Counted from the stretch's first letter, positions 16,733 to 27,100 are shown. The stretch: DNA of 64,000 bases from M3007 sp044230315 (GCA_044230315.1 JBGARJ010000005.1:1-64000), one strand, 5' to 3'. The notes: generated by a model not told the origin, from the letters alone. Made by a program: numbers and translations.

Positions 16733-18057
16733 TGGGTATCCGTAAAATCCATGATGGCGGTCCAGATACTCAAGGTACCGCTGTCAAGCCGCGTCCAGAT
16801 GGGGCGCACAATGCCGGCATGGGCAGAAATGTGGTTGTAATCGCCAAAAAACACAAAACTGTCCGGGGCAAAAGGCGACTTGCTGATCTTTATGTTTTGG
16901 AAGCTTGCCCCACCGTCGCGGCTGACCGCCACATACACATCGGTGCGTTCATCGGGATAAGCGCGCCGGTCATAAAATTCGACGTACAGATAGCCTGTGG
17001 TTTGATCGATAGCCATCCAGGTGAAAAATTGCTGCCGCTTGGAATCGTCATCGTTAACCCGCACCGGAGCGCTCCATGTGGCGCCGCCATCCGTGCTTTT
17101 AGACACCCAAACATCATTGTCGGTCGGCCCGTTGCGCTGATCGACCCAATTGATGTAAAGGGCGCCGCGATTCGGGCCGTCGGATAAATCGCAGACCAGT
17201 ACGGGCATGCCGTTGCAGCGCTGAATATCCGGGATCTTGATTTCCCAGCCGCCGGGCTGATCGGCCACTTCGATATCTTGCTCCAGCCAGGTTTTGCCGC
17301 CGTCGAGCGAGCGATCAAACCAGATCTTGTTGTTCCAGGCCCAGGCGACATATACCTCTCCCTTGGGCCCCACTGCCGGCACGGCGCCTTCGGTGGTGCC
17401 GTCATCATCGAGGCAGTCGCCTTCGAACTGGCTGATGGCCTGCGCTTCCGTCCAGGATTTCCCCTCGTCGGTGCTTTTGGAAAACAGAATGCGGCTGTGG
17501 TCCGTCGGTTTTTTGCTGTCGTATTTATCAAACTCCGTCCAGCTGCAATACAAGGCATTGGTGGTGGGGTCGGCTACCAGCCAGTGCTTATCCTGGTCTT
17601 TGGGCGGCCGGTTGCCGGTAAACGAACCGTTGTCGTATGTTTTGCCGCCGTCGATGCTTTTTTGAACGACGATGCGGTCGAGCAAACTTTCACTGCTCCA
17701 GCCTTTGCCATCGGGATCGCTGAGGTGTGCGTAATAAAAATTCCCCTGCATATCGGCAATGATCACCGGGTCGCCGTACACGCCAAAGGTGGACTTCAGT
17801 TTGCCGCTTCTCCAGGTCCGGCCGCCGTCCGTACTCCAATAATACCGGTCAAGAATGGCGCCGGCGGCGATATTTTGCGGGTTTTTGGGGTTGACACAAA
17901 TCGTGGGTTCGCATGGGCCGAAATAATCGCCCTTTTGTCCCTGTGCGATCATGACATTTTCAAAACGCCGCGACAGTCCGGTTTTTTGCCCTTTGAAGAC
18001 GGAGCAAGCCGATAAAAAAAGCAGAAAAGAAAAGAGCAATAGTGTTTTGGACCGCAT
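16729..18057 (-). CDS. BNR/sialidase-fold lipoprotein
   Basis: About 442 residues from the ATG at 18057, giving a lipoprotein signal (LLLFSFLLFLSACS, lipobox LSAC). The longer frame to 18507 is antisense to the next gene. At least five Asp-box repeats are visible (STDGGRTW, SIDGGKTY, STDEGKSW, SLDGGKTW, STDGGATW, SRDGGASF), as in six-bladed sialidase propellers. I do not see the full arginine triad needed for sialidase activity, so a binding or other role is likely. Lipid-anchored in the envelope. Converges with hemL, sharing TTAA between the two stop codons. Confidence 0.8.
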   Translation of the reverse strand: MRSKTLLLFSFLLFLSACSVFKGQKTGLSRRFENVMIAQGQKGDYFGPCEPTICVNPKNPQNIAAGAILDRYYWSTDGGRTWRSGKLKSTFGVYGDPVIIADMQGNFYYAHLSDPDGKGWSSESLLDRIVVQKSIDGGKTYDNGSFTGNRPPKDQDKHWLVADPTTNALYCSWTEFDKYDSKKPTDHSRILFSKSTDEGKSWTEAQAISQFEGDCLDDDGTTEGAVPAVGPKGEVYVAWAWNNKIWFDRSLDGGKTWLEQDIEVADQPGGWEIKIPDIQRCNGMPVLVCDLSDGPNRGALYINWVDQRNGPTDNDVWVSKSTDGGATWSAPVRVNDDDSKRQQFFTWMAIDQTTGYLYVEFYDRRAYPDERTDVYVAVSRDGGASFQNIKISKSPFAPDSFVFFGDYNHISAHAGIVRPIWTRLDSGTLSIWTAIMDFTDTH

Positions 18058-18186
18058 ACCGGATGGGTTGAATTTGAGAATAAATTGCACATGCGGCGGA
18101 AAATTCAGCAAAACCCCGAATTTGCGGCCGCTTTTCGACCAATTTTTTCTAGGCCTGTCAAAACGCCGCATTTCCGGCACCCGATC

Positions 18187-19383
18187 ATGATACCCAAAGT
18201 TATTCTTAAACCCGGCAAGGAATTGCCGGTGCGGCGCTTTCACCCCTGGGTATTTTCCGGCGCTATCCAGCGGATCGAAGGCCAGCCGGCCGACGGCGAT
18301 GTGGTGGAGGTGTTCGACCGTGGCGGGCAATTGCTGGGTGCCGGGCATTTTCACCACGGCAGCATCGCAGTGCGCTTGCTGGCCTTTGGTCCCGCCGACC
18401 TGAACGACCCGGCATTTTGGCGAGATAAGTTCCGTACGGCACTCCGGGTGCGTCAAACAGCAGGGTTGGCCGACCGGCCCGACACCGACTGCTTCCGGCT
18501 TGTTCACGGCGAAGGCGACGGCTTGTCGGGCTTGATAGCGGACTGGTACCGTTCTACGCTGGTTTTACAATGCCATAGTATCGGGATGCACCGGCAGCGC
18601 AACTTGCTGGCGAATGCTGCTCAACAGGTGTTGGGTGAAAAATTGGAGGCGGTGTACGACAAAAGCAGGGAAACCTTGCCGCCAAAATACGCCGAAGCGG
18701 TAACGAACGGTTATATTCTGCACCGGGAATCCGGCCAGTTGCCCACGGGCCACGTCCTTGAAAATGGCGTTCGCTTTTTGGTAGATTGGGGCGGCGGGCA
18801 AAAGACCGGCTTTTTCCTCGATCAGCGGGACAACCGGCAACTGCTGTCAAATTTTGCCCGCGACAAAACCGTCCTGAACGCCTTTTGTTATACCGGCGGG
18901 TTTTCCTGTTACGCCTTGCAAGCGGGTGCCCGTTTGGTGCATTCGGTCGATATTTCCGGAAAAGCCATCGAATTGACACAAGAAAACGTGGCGCTCAATG
19001 CGCCGCATTTGGGCCGGCATGAAGGATTCACGGATGACGTATTGCCGTTTTTAAAGCAATCGTCGGAGCCCTATGATGTGGTGATCGTTGACCCGCCGGC
19101 ATACGCGAAAAGCCTGGACAAGCGGCATAATGCCGTGCAGGGATACAAACGCCTCAACGAAGCCGCTTTACGCCGGGTAGCTCCGGGGGGAGTTTTGTTT
19201 ACGTTTTCCTGCTCGCAAGTGGTGGATCGCGAATTGTTTTACCACACCATTGCGGCGGCGGCGATGGAAGTTGGGCGGCCGGTGCGCGTGCTGCATCATC
19301 TTTCGCAGGGCGCCGACCATCCGGTGAGCATGTTCCATCCCGAGGGGGCGTATTTAAAAGGGTTAGTTTTGTATGTTGAATAG
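18187..19383 (+). CDS. rlmI: RlmI-like class I rRNA (cytosine-5) methyltransferase
   Basis: About 398 residues from the ATG at 18187 (MIPKVILKPGKELPVRRFHPWVFSGAI). An N-terminal PUA domain (HPWVFSGAI ... GDVVEVFDRGGQLLGAGHF) is followed by a middle domain (LADRPDTDCFRLVHGEGDGLSGLIADWY), and then a Rossmann SAM domain: DQRDNRQLL, VLNAFCYTGGFSCYAL for SAM binding, and VDPPAYAKS, the YccW/RlmI catalytic-loop motif. SCSQ near the end carries another conserved Cys. In E. coli RlmI makes m5C1962 in 23S rRNA; substrate identity here is inferred from family. Confidence 0.88.
   Translation: MIPKVILKPGKELPVRRFHPWVFSGAIQRIEGQPADGDVVEVFDRGGQLLGAGHFHHGSIAVRLLAFGPADLNDPAFWRDKFRTALRVRQTAGLADRPDTDCFRLVHGEGDGLSGLIADWYRSTLVLQCHSIGMHRQRNLLANAAQQVLGEKLEAVYDKSRETLPPKYAEAVTNGYILHRESGQLPTGHVLENGVRFLVDWGGGQKTGFFLDQRDNRQLLSNFARDKTVLNAFCYTGGFSCYALQAGARLVHSVDISGKAIELTQENVALNAPHLGRHEGFTDDVLPFLKQSSEPYDVVIVDPPAYAKSLDKRHNAVQGYKRLNEAALRRVAPGGVLFTFSCSQVVDRELFYHTIAAAAMEVGRPVRVLHHLSQGADHPVSMFHPEGAYLKGLVLYVE
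19364..19371 (+). promoter_or_regulatory. Possible -7 element for the dienelactone-hydrolase-like gene
   Basis: TAGTTTTG inside the last codons of the methyltransferase gene, 44 nt before the next ATG (19416). It matches TAnnTTTG but has no -33 partner. Confidence 0.3.
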
Positions 19384-19415
19384 AATAATGCTATAAATTG
19401 CTCAAGTCTGCTATC

Positions 19416-20240
19416 ATGAAACAATTGTCATTCCTTGCCTTGCTACTCCTGTTGGCCGCCTGCCAGAACCAGCAATCGATCCCAATGTGTCACGACGCCA
19501 ATGCCGAATTTGCATCGTTTGCCCGGCAGCAATCCTTCCGCGACGCGCATCCGGCCCCTTTGCCGGTTTCCGTCACCCATCAAGGGAAAGACATTACATT
19601 TCCCGTAGCTGGCGGACCCGACGGGCATGGTTACCTCGTAAAAGCCGACGTCAATACCCGTAAGTATCTGTTGCTGTTCCACGAATGGTGGGGGCTCAAC
19701 GACTATATCCGCAACGAGGCCGCCATGTGGGCCCATGAATTGGGACTCAACGTGCTCGCAGTAGACTTGTACGACGGCAAGGTAGCTACCGCGGCGGATG
19801 AAGCCGGCAAGCTGATGCAGGCTTGCGACCCCACCCGGGCGAAAGCCATCATTGCCGCGGCTTCTCATTATGCCGGTGATAACGCCGATTTCCGCACTAT
19901 GGGCTGGTGTTTTGGCGGAGGCTGGTCCCTGCAGGCCGCACTCCTACTCGGCGAAAAAGCGAAAGCCTGTGTGATGTATTACGGCATGCCCGAAAAAGAC
20001 GTGAACCAACTCCGCCATTTGTCTACCGATGTATTGATGATCCATGCGCAGCAGGACAAATGGATCAATGCAGATGTGGTGACGGAATTTGAAAAAAATA
20101 TGCAATCGGCCGGCAAATCGCTGACCGTCAAAGAATACGATGCGGATCACGCTTTCGCCAACCCCAGCAGCCCGCGTTACAACGAGGCGGCTGCTACCGC
20201 AGCGCGCGGGGTCGTGAAGGCCTATCTGGCCGGGAAGTAA
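19416..20240 (+). CDS. Dienelactone-hydrolase-family lipoprotein
   Basis: About 274 residues from the ATG at 19416. A lipoprotein signal MKQLSFLALLLLLAAC puts the lipidated Cys at position 16. The alpha/beta-hydrolase core has the dienelactone-hydrolase triad: nucleophile C165 in GWCFGGGW, D214 in HAQQDKW, and H245 in YDADHAFANP. The DLH motif EWWGLNDYIRNEA is also present. Substrate is unknown; most such lipoproteins are uncharacterised periplasmic or outer-membrane hydrolases. Separated from the upstream methyltransferase gene by only 32 bp, so cotranscription is possible. Confidence 0.88.
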   Translation: MKQLSFLALLLLLAACQNQQSIPMCHDANAEFASFARQQSFRDAHPAPLPVSVTHQGKDITFPVAGGPDGHGYLVKADVNTRKYLLLFHEWWGLNDYIRNEAAMWAHELGLNVLAVDLYDGKVATAADEAGKLMQACDPTRAKAIIAAASHYAGDNADFRTMGWCFGGGWSLQAALLLGEKAKACVMYYGMPEKDVNQLRHLSTDVLMIHAQQDKWINADVVTEFEKNMQSAGKSLTVKEYDADHAFANPSSPRYNEAAATAARGVVKAYLAGK

Positions 20241-20271
20241 CCCGAAAGCGGGAAATTGAGCATTCCGAATA

Positions 20272-20302
20272 TTTGGCGCCTTCGCGCAGGGTGCTAACTT
20301 TG
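20272..20302 (+). promoter_or_regulatory. Complete Bacteroidota-type promoter for the DUF4230 gene
   Basis: -33 box TTTG at 20272-20275 and -7 box TAACTTTG at 20295-20302, with 19 bp between them. This is the best full match to the Bacteroides TTTG / TAnnTTTG consensus on the plus strand. The leader would be about 80 nt and contains a palindromic stem-loop. Confidence 0.7.
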
Positions 20303-20315
20303 GGTGCAGTAATAT

Positions 20316-20355
20316 GGGTGGTGCAGGGGCTGTGCAATTGCACCCTGTACCACCC
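20316..20355. repeat. 40-nt near-perfect stem-loop in the DUF4230 leader
   Basis: Outer arms 20316-20328 (GGGTGGTGCAGGG) and 20343-20355 pair in 12 of 13 positions. The loop contains the perfect palindrome TGCAATTGCA (20333-20342). It lies between the promoter and the ATG at 20386, so it is transcribed. It may stabilise or regulate the mRNA. Confidence 0.65.
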
Positions 20356-20385
20356 TCCGGCTTTCCGGTTTAAATTTTTCCGCTT

Positions 20386-21666
20386 ATGTCCACTCACCAA
20401 CCCGATACGCCGCACGGCGGCCAAGGCACAGGCGCCATATTCGGCAAGCAAATATTGCTTTTGGCGCTTGTTTGCGTTGCAATCGTTATCGCCTACAAAA
20501 CCTTTTTCGGCAGCGGGCCGCTGTCCAGTATTTTACAAGACCCCAAGGAGGTACGGCTAACTTATGTGCCATCCGATTTTCAGCCGAACCTGAATGAAGA
20601 AGCCACACTGCAGATCCTGGCGCAACCGGAGAAATACCAAAAAGAATTCAGCGATCTGGTGTATAATTTTAACGTTTCGCTGCTCTACCATGTGGCCAAC
20701 CGGATGAACCTGCCCGATAGCCTGAAACGCCGGCTGGAGCCGGAATACCGGACACACCACGATTACCTGAAAACACTGTACTACAACGACTTTATTGCGC
20801 TAAAGGACACTTCAGCCACGTTGTACGAAACCTGGTATAACGACAATGCGAACCAGGCCGTGCAATTATTCAACGAGGTGGCCGGAAAATACACTTGCTT
20901 TTTTGTCACACAGATCATGGCAACCCTCCTGAAGGCCACCGATGGTCGGTTTATGGCAAAAGGCAAAAACGTGGACAACCCTTGCGGCATCGCTGTCAAT
21001 GAAGGCTTGCGGCCAATGGTCGAACGCCTGCAGGCCAAAGCGGCTATTATGGATTTCAGCGCATCGCGCGGATTGCTCAAAGACAAAGTGCGTCAGGGAA
21101 TTGCTGAATTGGGCACGTACGAATTGCGCAGCCGGATGGGTCTGGATAAAACCTTGTCGTACAAAATATTCGGTATCTCTATTTCTGAAACCGATATCCG
21201 GGTAGAGGCGATTAGCGTCGTGAAGGCGGGCTTCAAACTCGATCAGCAGTTCGACGTCACCTTCAGTCCGAAAAAAGGTATCGTGTATGTCACCTTACCC
21301 CAGCCGACAATCCTTTCGCACGAAGTGTACCCCCGCGTCGACAAGCTTGATGTCGGCTTTCTGGCGGGGATCAGCGGTGAAGAGATGAACAAGAATTTCA
21401 ACGACCTGCGTCGCCAGTTCCGGCAGGAAGCCCTGGATAACGAACATGTGCTGGACAAGGCCAAGGCCCGCGCCGATACGGTCATGCAACTCATGCTGGG
21501 TCCTGTAGTGAAAAGCATGGGTCGAAACTTCAAACTTCAGTTGCGTTTCCAGGAAACGCCGGAGGTACTGACGGAAGACGAGCTCCGGCGCCGCGGCGAA
21601 GCCGACAAGCCCAAACAGCAACCGGCTGTGGATCAGAAAGCAAAGCGCAATTTTGTGCCGCAATAG
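20386..21666 (+). CDS. DUF4230-domain membrane-anchored protein
   Basis: 426 residues: one N-terminal TM segment (QILLLALVCVAIVIAYKTFF, about 22-41), an extracytoplasmic helical middle part, and the DUF4230 domain over the C-terminal half (about 215-400: LRSRMGLDKTLSYKIFGISI ... VVKAGFKLDQQ ... KGIVYVTLPQPTILSHEV ... ALDNEHVLDKAKARADTVM). The C-terminal 30 residues are charged and disordered (DKPKQQPAVDQKAKRN). The family has no known biochemical role. ATG at 20386 is supported by the promoter upstream. The gene converges with the S41 protease gene, with 24 bp between stops. Confidence 0.8.
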   Translation: MSTHQPDTPHGGQGTGAIFGKQILLLALVCVAIVIAYKTFFGSGPLSSILQDPKEVRLTYVPSDFQPNLNEEATLQILAQPEKYQKEFSDLVYNFNVSLLYHVANRMNLPDSLKRRLEPEYRTHHDYLKTLYYNDFIALKDTSATLYETWYNDNANQAVQLFNEVAGKYTCFFVTQIMATLLKATDGRFMAKGKNVDNPCGIAVNEGLRPMVERLQAKAAIMDFSASRGLLKDKVRQGIAELGTYELRSRMGLDKTLSYKIFGISISETDIRVEAISVVKAGFKLDQQFDVTFSPKKGIVYVTLPQPTILSHEVYPRVDKLDVGFLAGISGEEMNKNFNDLRRQFRQEALDNEHVLDKAKARADTVMQLMLGPVVKSMGRNFKLQLRFQETPEVLTEDELRRRGEADKPKQQPAVDQKAKRNFVPQ

Positions 21667-21690
21667 GCCCGGATGCGGCGCGCTGCCTGT

Positions 21691-23325
21691 TTATTTTTTG
21701 GCCACGGGCTCGCCGCTGCGAAGTACCTGGATGGCTTTTTCAACTGCGGGGTCGTCGTCGTTCAATACCCTGTAAAGGCCTTCATCGCCAAAAACGAGTT
21801 TGGCTATCCGCGCTTTCAATTGGTGCCGCAATTCGGTCCGGCAGCGAGTCAGTTCAGCCTCGTTTTTTGCAACGCCCTGCTTGTCCAGAAATTGGAGAAA
21901 TTCATCAAAAGTTTGATCGGTCACCTGGTATTGCCGCACAAACGCGTCCAATCTGGCGGGTAGGGTAGTGCGGTCGCGTCCTTCCATCCAGCGCGCCGTA
22001 AACGATGTAAGCCATTGGCGAGCCGCGAAGAAGAAATCATTGGCAAAGGATGTGTCGAGCGGGATAAATACATCGGGGGTGATGCCGCCGCTGCCGTACA
22101 CGATGCGACCCATACCGGTGTAGTATTTAGTAGTGTCGGCCGGCTTGATCTGCAAGGTGCCCGCTAACTCGCCGTCTTCCAGGCGGTGTTCAGCCTCCTG
22201 GCCATAATCGGCGTTGTTTTTATACGCCCGCTGGATACTGCGCCCACTTGGCGTATAATACCGTGAAACCGTCAGCCGCAATGCGCCACCGTTGCTGAGT
22301 GGATACTGTTCCTGTACCAGTCCTTTACCAAAAGACCGCCGTCCGATCACCCAGCCGCGGTCGTGGTCCTGAATGGCGCCGGCCACAATTTCACTGGCCG
22401 AAGCGGAGCCCTCGTCAATCAATACCGCCAGGTTATCGATTACAAACCGGGCGCGGCCATTGCTCTTGTAGTCGCGGCGTTCTTCGGTCCTGCCCTGGGT
22501 GTACACCAGTAGTTTGCCTTCGGGGAAAAACTGGCTCAGCAGTTCGGTTGCTTCATTCAAATAACCGCCAGGGTTACCGCGCAGGTCCAGTACGAGATTT
22601 TTCAGCCCTTTTTCTTCCACCATAGGGCGGATGGCCTGCATAAACTCTTCGTAGGTAGGTGCGCTGAAGCGGTTTATTTTTATGTAGCCGGTACGGTCGT
22701 CGAGCATGTAGGCCACATCCACGCTGTGCACCGGAATGATATCACGGGTAATAGTAAAATACCGCAAGGCGTGTTCGTTGCCGCGCAGGATACCCACTTT
22801 CACGGTGGTGCCCTTGGCGCCACGCAGTCGACGGAAAATGGATGCATTATCGATCTTAATGCCGGCCACTACGGAATCAGCGATGGAAATAATTTTATCG
22901 CCGGCCAGAATGCCTACCGATTCAGAAGGGCCGCCGGATAGCGGTGTGACCACCTGGATGGTATCGTCCACCAATACAAACTCAACGCCAATCCCTTCAA
23001 AATTGCCGTTCATATCTTCCTCCACATGCTGGAGTTCTTCCGGTGTAATGTACACGGAATGGGGATCCAACTGCCCGAGCATGTGGTTGATCGCGTCTTT
23101 GGTCATGTCGCTCGCGCTCACACTATCCACGTATTTGGCCTGGATGTAGCGCATGATCTCGTCCATCGTGCCGTCGGTCTGGCCTGCAGAATAACGACCG
23201 GGTAAAAACCGTACGTTTTGATCATTGCGCGGCAATTGCTGGCCGATCAACATGCCGAGGGCCACCATGCCCGCTAACAACAGTGGAAGACCTACCCGGT
23301 AGCCGGAAGAATTTTGCTCTGTCAT
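21691..23325 (-). CDS. C-terminal processing peptidase (S41 family, CtpA/Prc-like)
   Basis: About 544 residues from the ATG at 23325 (MTEQNSSGYRVGLPLLLAGM); the frame reaches 23376. A signal-anchor (PLLLAGMVALGMLIG) is followed by an N-terminal helical part (DEIMRYIQAKYVDSV), a PDZ domain (about 105-185, GIGVEF ... LAGDKIISI), and the S41 catalytic domain: LRGNPGGYLNEA, the serine motif EGSASASEIVAGA, and the lysine in GRRSFGKGLVQ 25-30 residues later. The C-terminal 150 residues are the Bacteroidota extension. It should cleave periplasmic proteins at their C termini and is typical for envelope quality control. Confidence 0.92.
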   Translation of the reverse strand: MTEQNSSGYRVGLPLLLAGMVALGMLIGQQLPRNDQNVRFLPGRYSAGQTDGTMDEIMRYIQAKYVDSVSASDMTKDAINHMLGQLDPHSVYITPEELQHVEEDMNGNFEGIGVEFVLVDDTIQVVTPLSGGPSESVGILAGDKIISIADSVVAGIKIDNASIFRRLRGAKGTTVKVGILRGNEHALRYFTITRDIIPVHSVDVAYMLDDRTGYIKINRFSAPTYEEFMQAIRPMVEEKGLKNLVLDLRGNPGGYLNEATELLSQFFPEGKLLVYTQGRTEERRDYKSNGRARFVIDNLAVLIDEGSASASEIVAGAIQDHDRGWVIGRRSFGKGLVQEQYPLSNGGALRLTVSRYYTPSGRSIQRAYKNNADYGQEAEHRLEDGELAGTLQIKPADTTKYYTGMGRIVYGSGGITPDVFIPLDTSFANDFFFAARQWLTSFTARWMEGRDRTTLPARLDAFVRQYQVTDQTFDEFLQFLDKQGVAKNEAELTRCRTELRHQLKARIAKLVFGDEGLYRVLNDDDPAVEKAIQVLRSGEPVAKK

Positions 23326-23517
23326 ATCGTATAAATATTGGGCAGAAAACAATTGCAGCCGTTTCATGGTTTTCACCGGCGCATATATTCCGGCCCGACT
23401 GTAACGAAAACGCCCTAAAAACTTTTAAAATTATTAATAAGATTTTGGTATTATTTAAAATTTCCTAAAATCGCAGTCGTTTTTCTGCAACAAAATCATT
23501 TACTGCCTTCTCTTCTT

Positions 23518-23994
23518 ATGACGGAACATCCGGAGATTGACCAGCTGGACAAGCAGATCCTCGCCAAACTGATCGAGGATGGAAAAACGCCTTACACCGA
23601 TATTGCCAAGCAGCTCTTCGTATCCAGCGGCACGATTCATGTACGCATGAAAAAAATGGAGCAACTTGGGATCGTTAAAGGCTCCAGCCTGACCGTCGAT
23701 TATCACAAATTGGGCTATGACATCACGGCATTTTTGGGCATCCACCTGGATAAAAGTTCGCTCTACGACGAAGTAACGGAATACCTGAAGCAAATACCGG
23801 AGATCGTTGAGGCTAATTACACCACCGGGTTGTACAGTATTTTTGCCAAAATCGTCTGCAAAGATACGAATCACCTTCGCCAGGTACTGCATGATAAAAT
23901 TCAGAAACTTCCGGGGATACAACGGACGGAAACCTTTATCTCGCTTGAGCAAAGCATCAGCCGGCCTGTGAACTTCGTGGAGCCGGAGGAATAA
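23518..23994 (+). CDS. Lrp/AsnC-family transcriptional regulator
   Basis: 158 residues: an N-terminal HTH (QLDKQILAKLIEDGKTPYTDIAKQLFVSSGTIHVRMKKMEQLGIV) and the AsnC/Lrp ligand-binding alpha-beta domain (ITAFLGIHLDKSSLYDEVTEYL ... EIVEANYTTGLYSIFAKIVCKD ... GIQRTETFISLEQSI). Such proteins form octamers and respond to amino acids. The start is the ATG at 23518. It is divergent from the S41 protease gene across 192 bp of AT-rich DNA and may bind there. Its targets cannot be inferred from sequence alone. Confidence 0.92.
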   Translation: MTEHPEIDQLDKQILAKLIEDGKTPYTDIAKQLFVSSGTIHVRMKKMEQLGIVKGSSLTVDYHKLGYDITAFLGIHLDKSSLYDEVTEYLKQIPEIVEANYTTGLYSIFAKIVCKDTNHLRQVLHDKIQKLPGIQRTETFISLEQSISRPVNFVEPEE

Positions 23995-24049
23995 AAAAGG
24001 CACGGCCCAATGGATCGACAATTCGTTCAACCGGGTTGGCCCAGATTAC

Positions 24050-24089
24050 GAAACCGCCTGTCTCCCCGGCAGGGGGAACAGGCGGTTTC
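24050..24089. terminator. Bidirectional terminator between the lrp-like gene and the first giant gene
   Basis: 12-bp perfect stem (24050-24061 with 24078-24089; arm GAAACCGCCTGT), and inside it a second 5-bp stem (TCCCC/GGGGA). It lies between convergent genes and has GAAA/TTTC flanks that give short U-runs in both directions. Confidence 0.7.
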
Positions 24090-24117
24090 TTAGCAAACAA
24101 GATTGGAGCAAAACGGC

Positions 24118-27100
24118 CTACTTGCGCACTAAAGCCACGTCACCTCTGAATTGTTCGGTCTGACCGTCTACAAATTCCACTTCGATATACCAAACATAAA
24201 CAGCCTGGGCTGCGTCGTCGCCCCGCGCCTTGCCATTCCAGGCAAAGTTGGGGTCGTTGGGTTGAAAATCGTTTTCAACAAAGATGGCATCGCCCCAGCG
24301 GTCAAAGATCTGCCAGGTTTTGACCCGGCGCACATCGGTTCCGCCCTGCACCATCAGGAACGAATTGACCGGATCATTGCTGTTCGGGTTGAACGCATTG
24401 GGCACATAAATTCGCCGGCTGCGGTCAACTTGGATCAATTGTCTGTCGGTACTCACACAGCCATTGCTGTCGGTAACGGTGATCGTCTGCACGTAAGAAT
24501 GGGTCGGCAGCGTGTCGTATGTCAGGCAATCGGGCACCGTGCAGGGCGCTGGCGGATTCCACTTAATGGTGGCTATCGGCGTGGTGCCACTCAGTGTCGC
24601 CGTGACGCTCACCGCTTCGCCCAATTCCACCAACAAATCATCTTCCAAATCTACCTGGAGTGCGCCCGGAGCGGTGATGACAACTGTAGTATCCAGTTTG
24701 CAGCCATGCGCATCGAGCAACTGCAGCATATAGGTGCCTTCGGGCAATTGACTGTATTGCCCGGTGCCGGATAACGGGCCACCGTTCAGCGAAAACTGGA
24801 AAGGCTGGGTACCGCCTAAAACCGCATTGACCGATATAGCGCCGTTCAATTCGCCAAAACAGCGAATATTCTTAACGGCAAGGTCAAATCCGGAGGGCAC
24901 CGACGGATCGTATTCCACTGTCACCGTTCCGGTATTCGTACAGCCGTTCAGGTTGTTGGTGATAAGCAGGCTGTATTGCCCCGGCGCGTCTACTACAGGC
25001 GATAACGTATTATCCCCGGAAATGATGTTTCCATTAGCAGTAGACCATTGGTACGTAAATGCCGCGCCAGCAGAACTGTTGTTGCCGTTGATTTGAACAG
25101 AAGTCGTGCTGCAATCCAATTTGTTTTTCACAGACAAGACAACTGCCGGTTGAGCAAAATCAGCGGTCACTTCCGCCTGGTATGGCTTGGCGCATCCATT
25201 CGGCGATTGCAGTGTCAGCACATAAATGCCGGGTACGGTGACCGTTGGATTCAGCACGGTGGAAGTGAAACCATTGGGCCCCGACCAGGCAAAAGTCGCG
25301 CCCGGAGTGCTTACCGTTCCTTTGATCGTGCTTTGTCCGCCGTTGAGACAATTGAGTTGCGTGCCCTCGGCATTCCCGAGGGGCACGGCTGCATCGATTC
25401 CGACATTAGCCGTTGCCGAAGCAGTACAGCCATTGGGGGCGGTCACCACTACCGTATAAGCACCCGGATTGCCGACTTTCGGATTTTGCAGGTTCATGGT
25501 ACCCAGCGTTATGCCCGGGCCCGTCCATGCAAAGGTGGAGCCCGTCAGCGAGCTGGTTGCAGTAATCACCACGTCCAGCGCGGTACAGGTAATCGTTCCG
25601 CCGGTGGCCGTAGCTACCGGCGGCGCAGTATCGAGGAAGACTTCCGCTTGGTCGGTGGCCTTGCAACCCGTGATAGAATTGGTGACAGTTACCGTGTAGA
25701 TGCCGGATTGGCTGACTGTCGGGCTGGATTCATTTTGATTCGTTGCATTGATGCCGGGACCGCTCCAGGTGTAATCCAGCGGCGCATTGCCGGTGGAACC
25801 ACTTGCATCCAAAGTAACCTGGCCCACGGAGCAGGTGATGGTTTGATCGAGGCCGGCGTCGGCTATCGGCAGGTCTTGATCCAGCCCAACGGTAATCATA
25901 TCGGAACTGGTGCATCCGTTGGTTGTGTTGGTCACTACCAACGTGTAGGTGCCGGGAGCATTCACCAATGGCTCAACCTGTGAGCCATTCGTTGCATTGA
26001 TGCCCGGGCCGTTCCATTGAAGGGTAAAGCCGGCTCCGGTATCGGAGGCGCTCGCGCTGATGGTGACGCCAGTCGAGGTGGCGCAGGTCAGGATTTGATT
26101 CGAACCGGCATTGGCAATCGGAGGAACTATATCCTGACCGACCGAAACAGCATCCGTGTTCGTACAACCATTGCTGGCATTGGAGACAGTGAGGGTGTAT
26201 ATACCGGGCAAAAATACTTGCGGTGCAGTGGTGGTTGGTCCGTTGCTGATTCCCGGGCCACTCCAGGAATAAGTGATCCCCGGCCCGCTTTGCGACGCGC
26301 TGCCATCCAGCAGAAGGGTATCGTTTGCACAAGTCAGTGTAATATCGGTGCCGGCATTTGTCCCCGGAAGGTTCGCATCAAGCGCAACGTACACCTGGTC
26401 GGTAGCCGTGCAGTGGTTCTGAATATTGGTGACCGTGAGCAGATAAGTGCCCGAGTCGGCCACTACCGGGTTTTGCAAGTTGTAATTAGAGGTGTTGATG
26501 CCGGGGCCCTGCCACAGGTATTCCATCAGTGGACCTGCGCTGGAACCCGAACCATCTATAGCACTGGACTTTGTTTTGCACGTCAGCGTTAAATCCTGGC
26601 CGGCATTTGCCGTAGGCAGGTTTATGTTCTGGCTTACAACCACATCATCCGTGTCGGTGCAACCGTTGCCGGTATTGGTGACCAGCAGCGTATATAAGCC
26701 GGGTTGATCAACCGTCGGACTTTGATCGTCCGCATTAGCCGGCGAAATTGCAGCGCCAGACCAGGTATACTGAATACCCGCACCTGTCTGCGAACCGCTT
26801 CCGTCGAGGACCACACTGGTGGTTTGACAATCCAGCGCCTGATCGATCCCGGCAGAAACAGTCGGCAAGATTTTATCCTCTTTCACCTGGACAGTATCTT
26901 TCGTCACGCAGCTATTGGTCGTATTGGTGATGCTTAAAATATAGGTGCCGGGTTGCCCGATGGCCGGTGTCAGGCTGTTCTGGTTGCCGGCGTTGATGTC
27001 TGGTCCGGTCCATTGAATTTGGAAATCCACTCCGTTACTCGAACCCGAAGCGTCTAAGACCTGGGATTGGTTGGCGCAGGTCAGCACCAAATCGACGCCG

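Noticed and set aside
25048..25983. 311-residue plus-strand frame inside giant adhesin 1, and similar frames at 29680-30417, 35450-35950 and 38408-39034
   Set aside because: They are mirror images of the repetitive adhesin coding sequence, with Arg/Gly-rich composition and no domain. The minus-strand frame is one unbroken 2-kb-residue protein.
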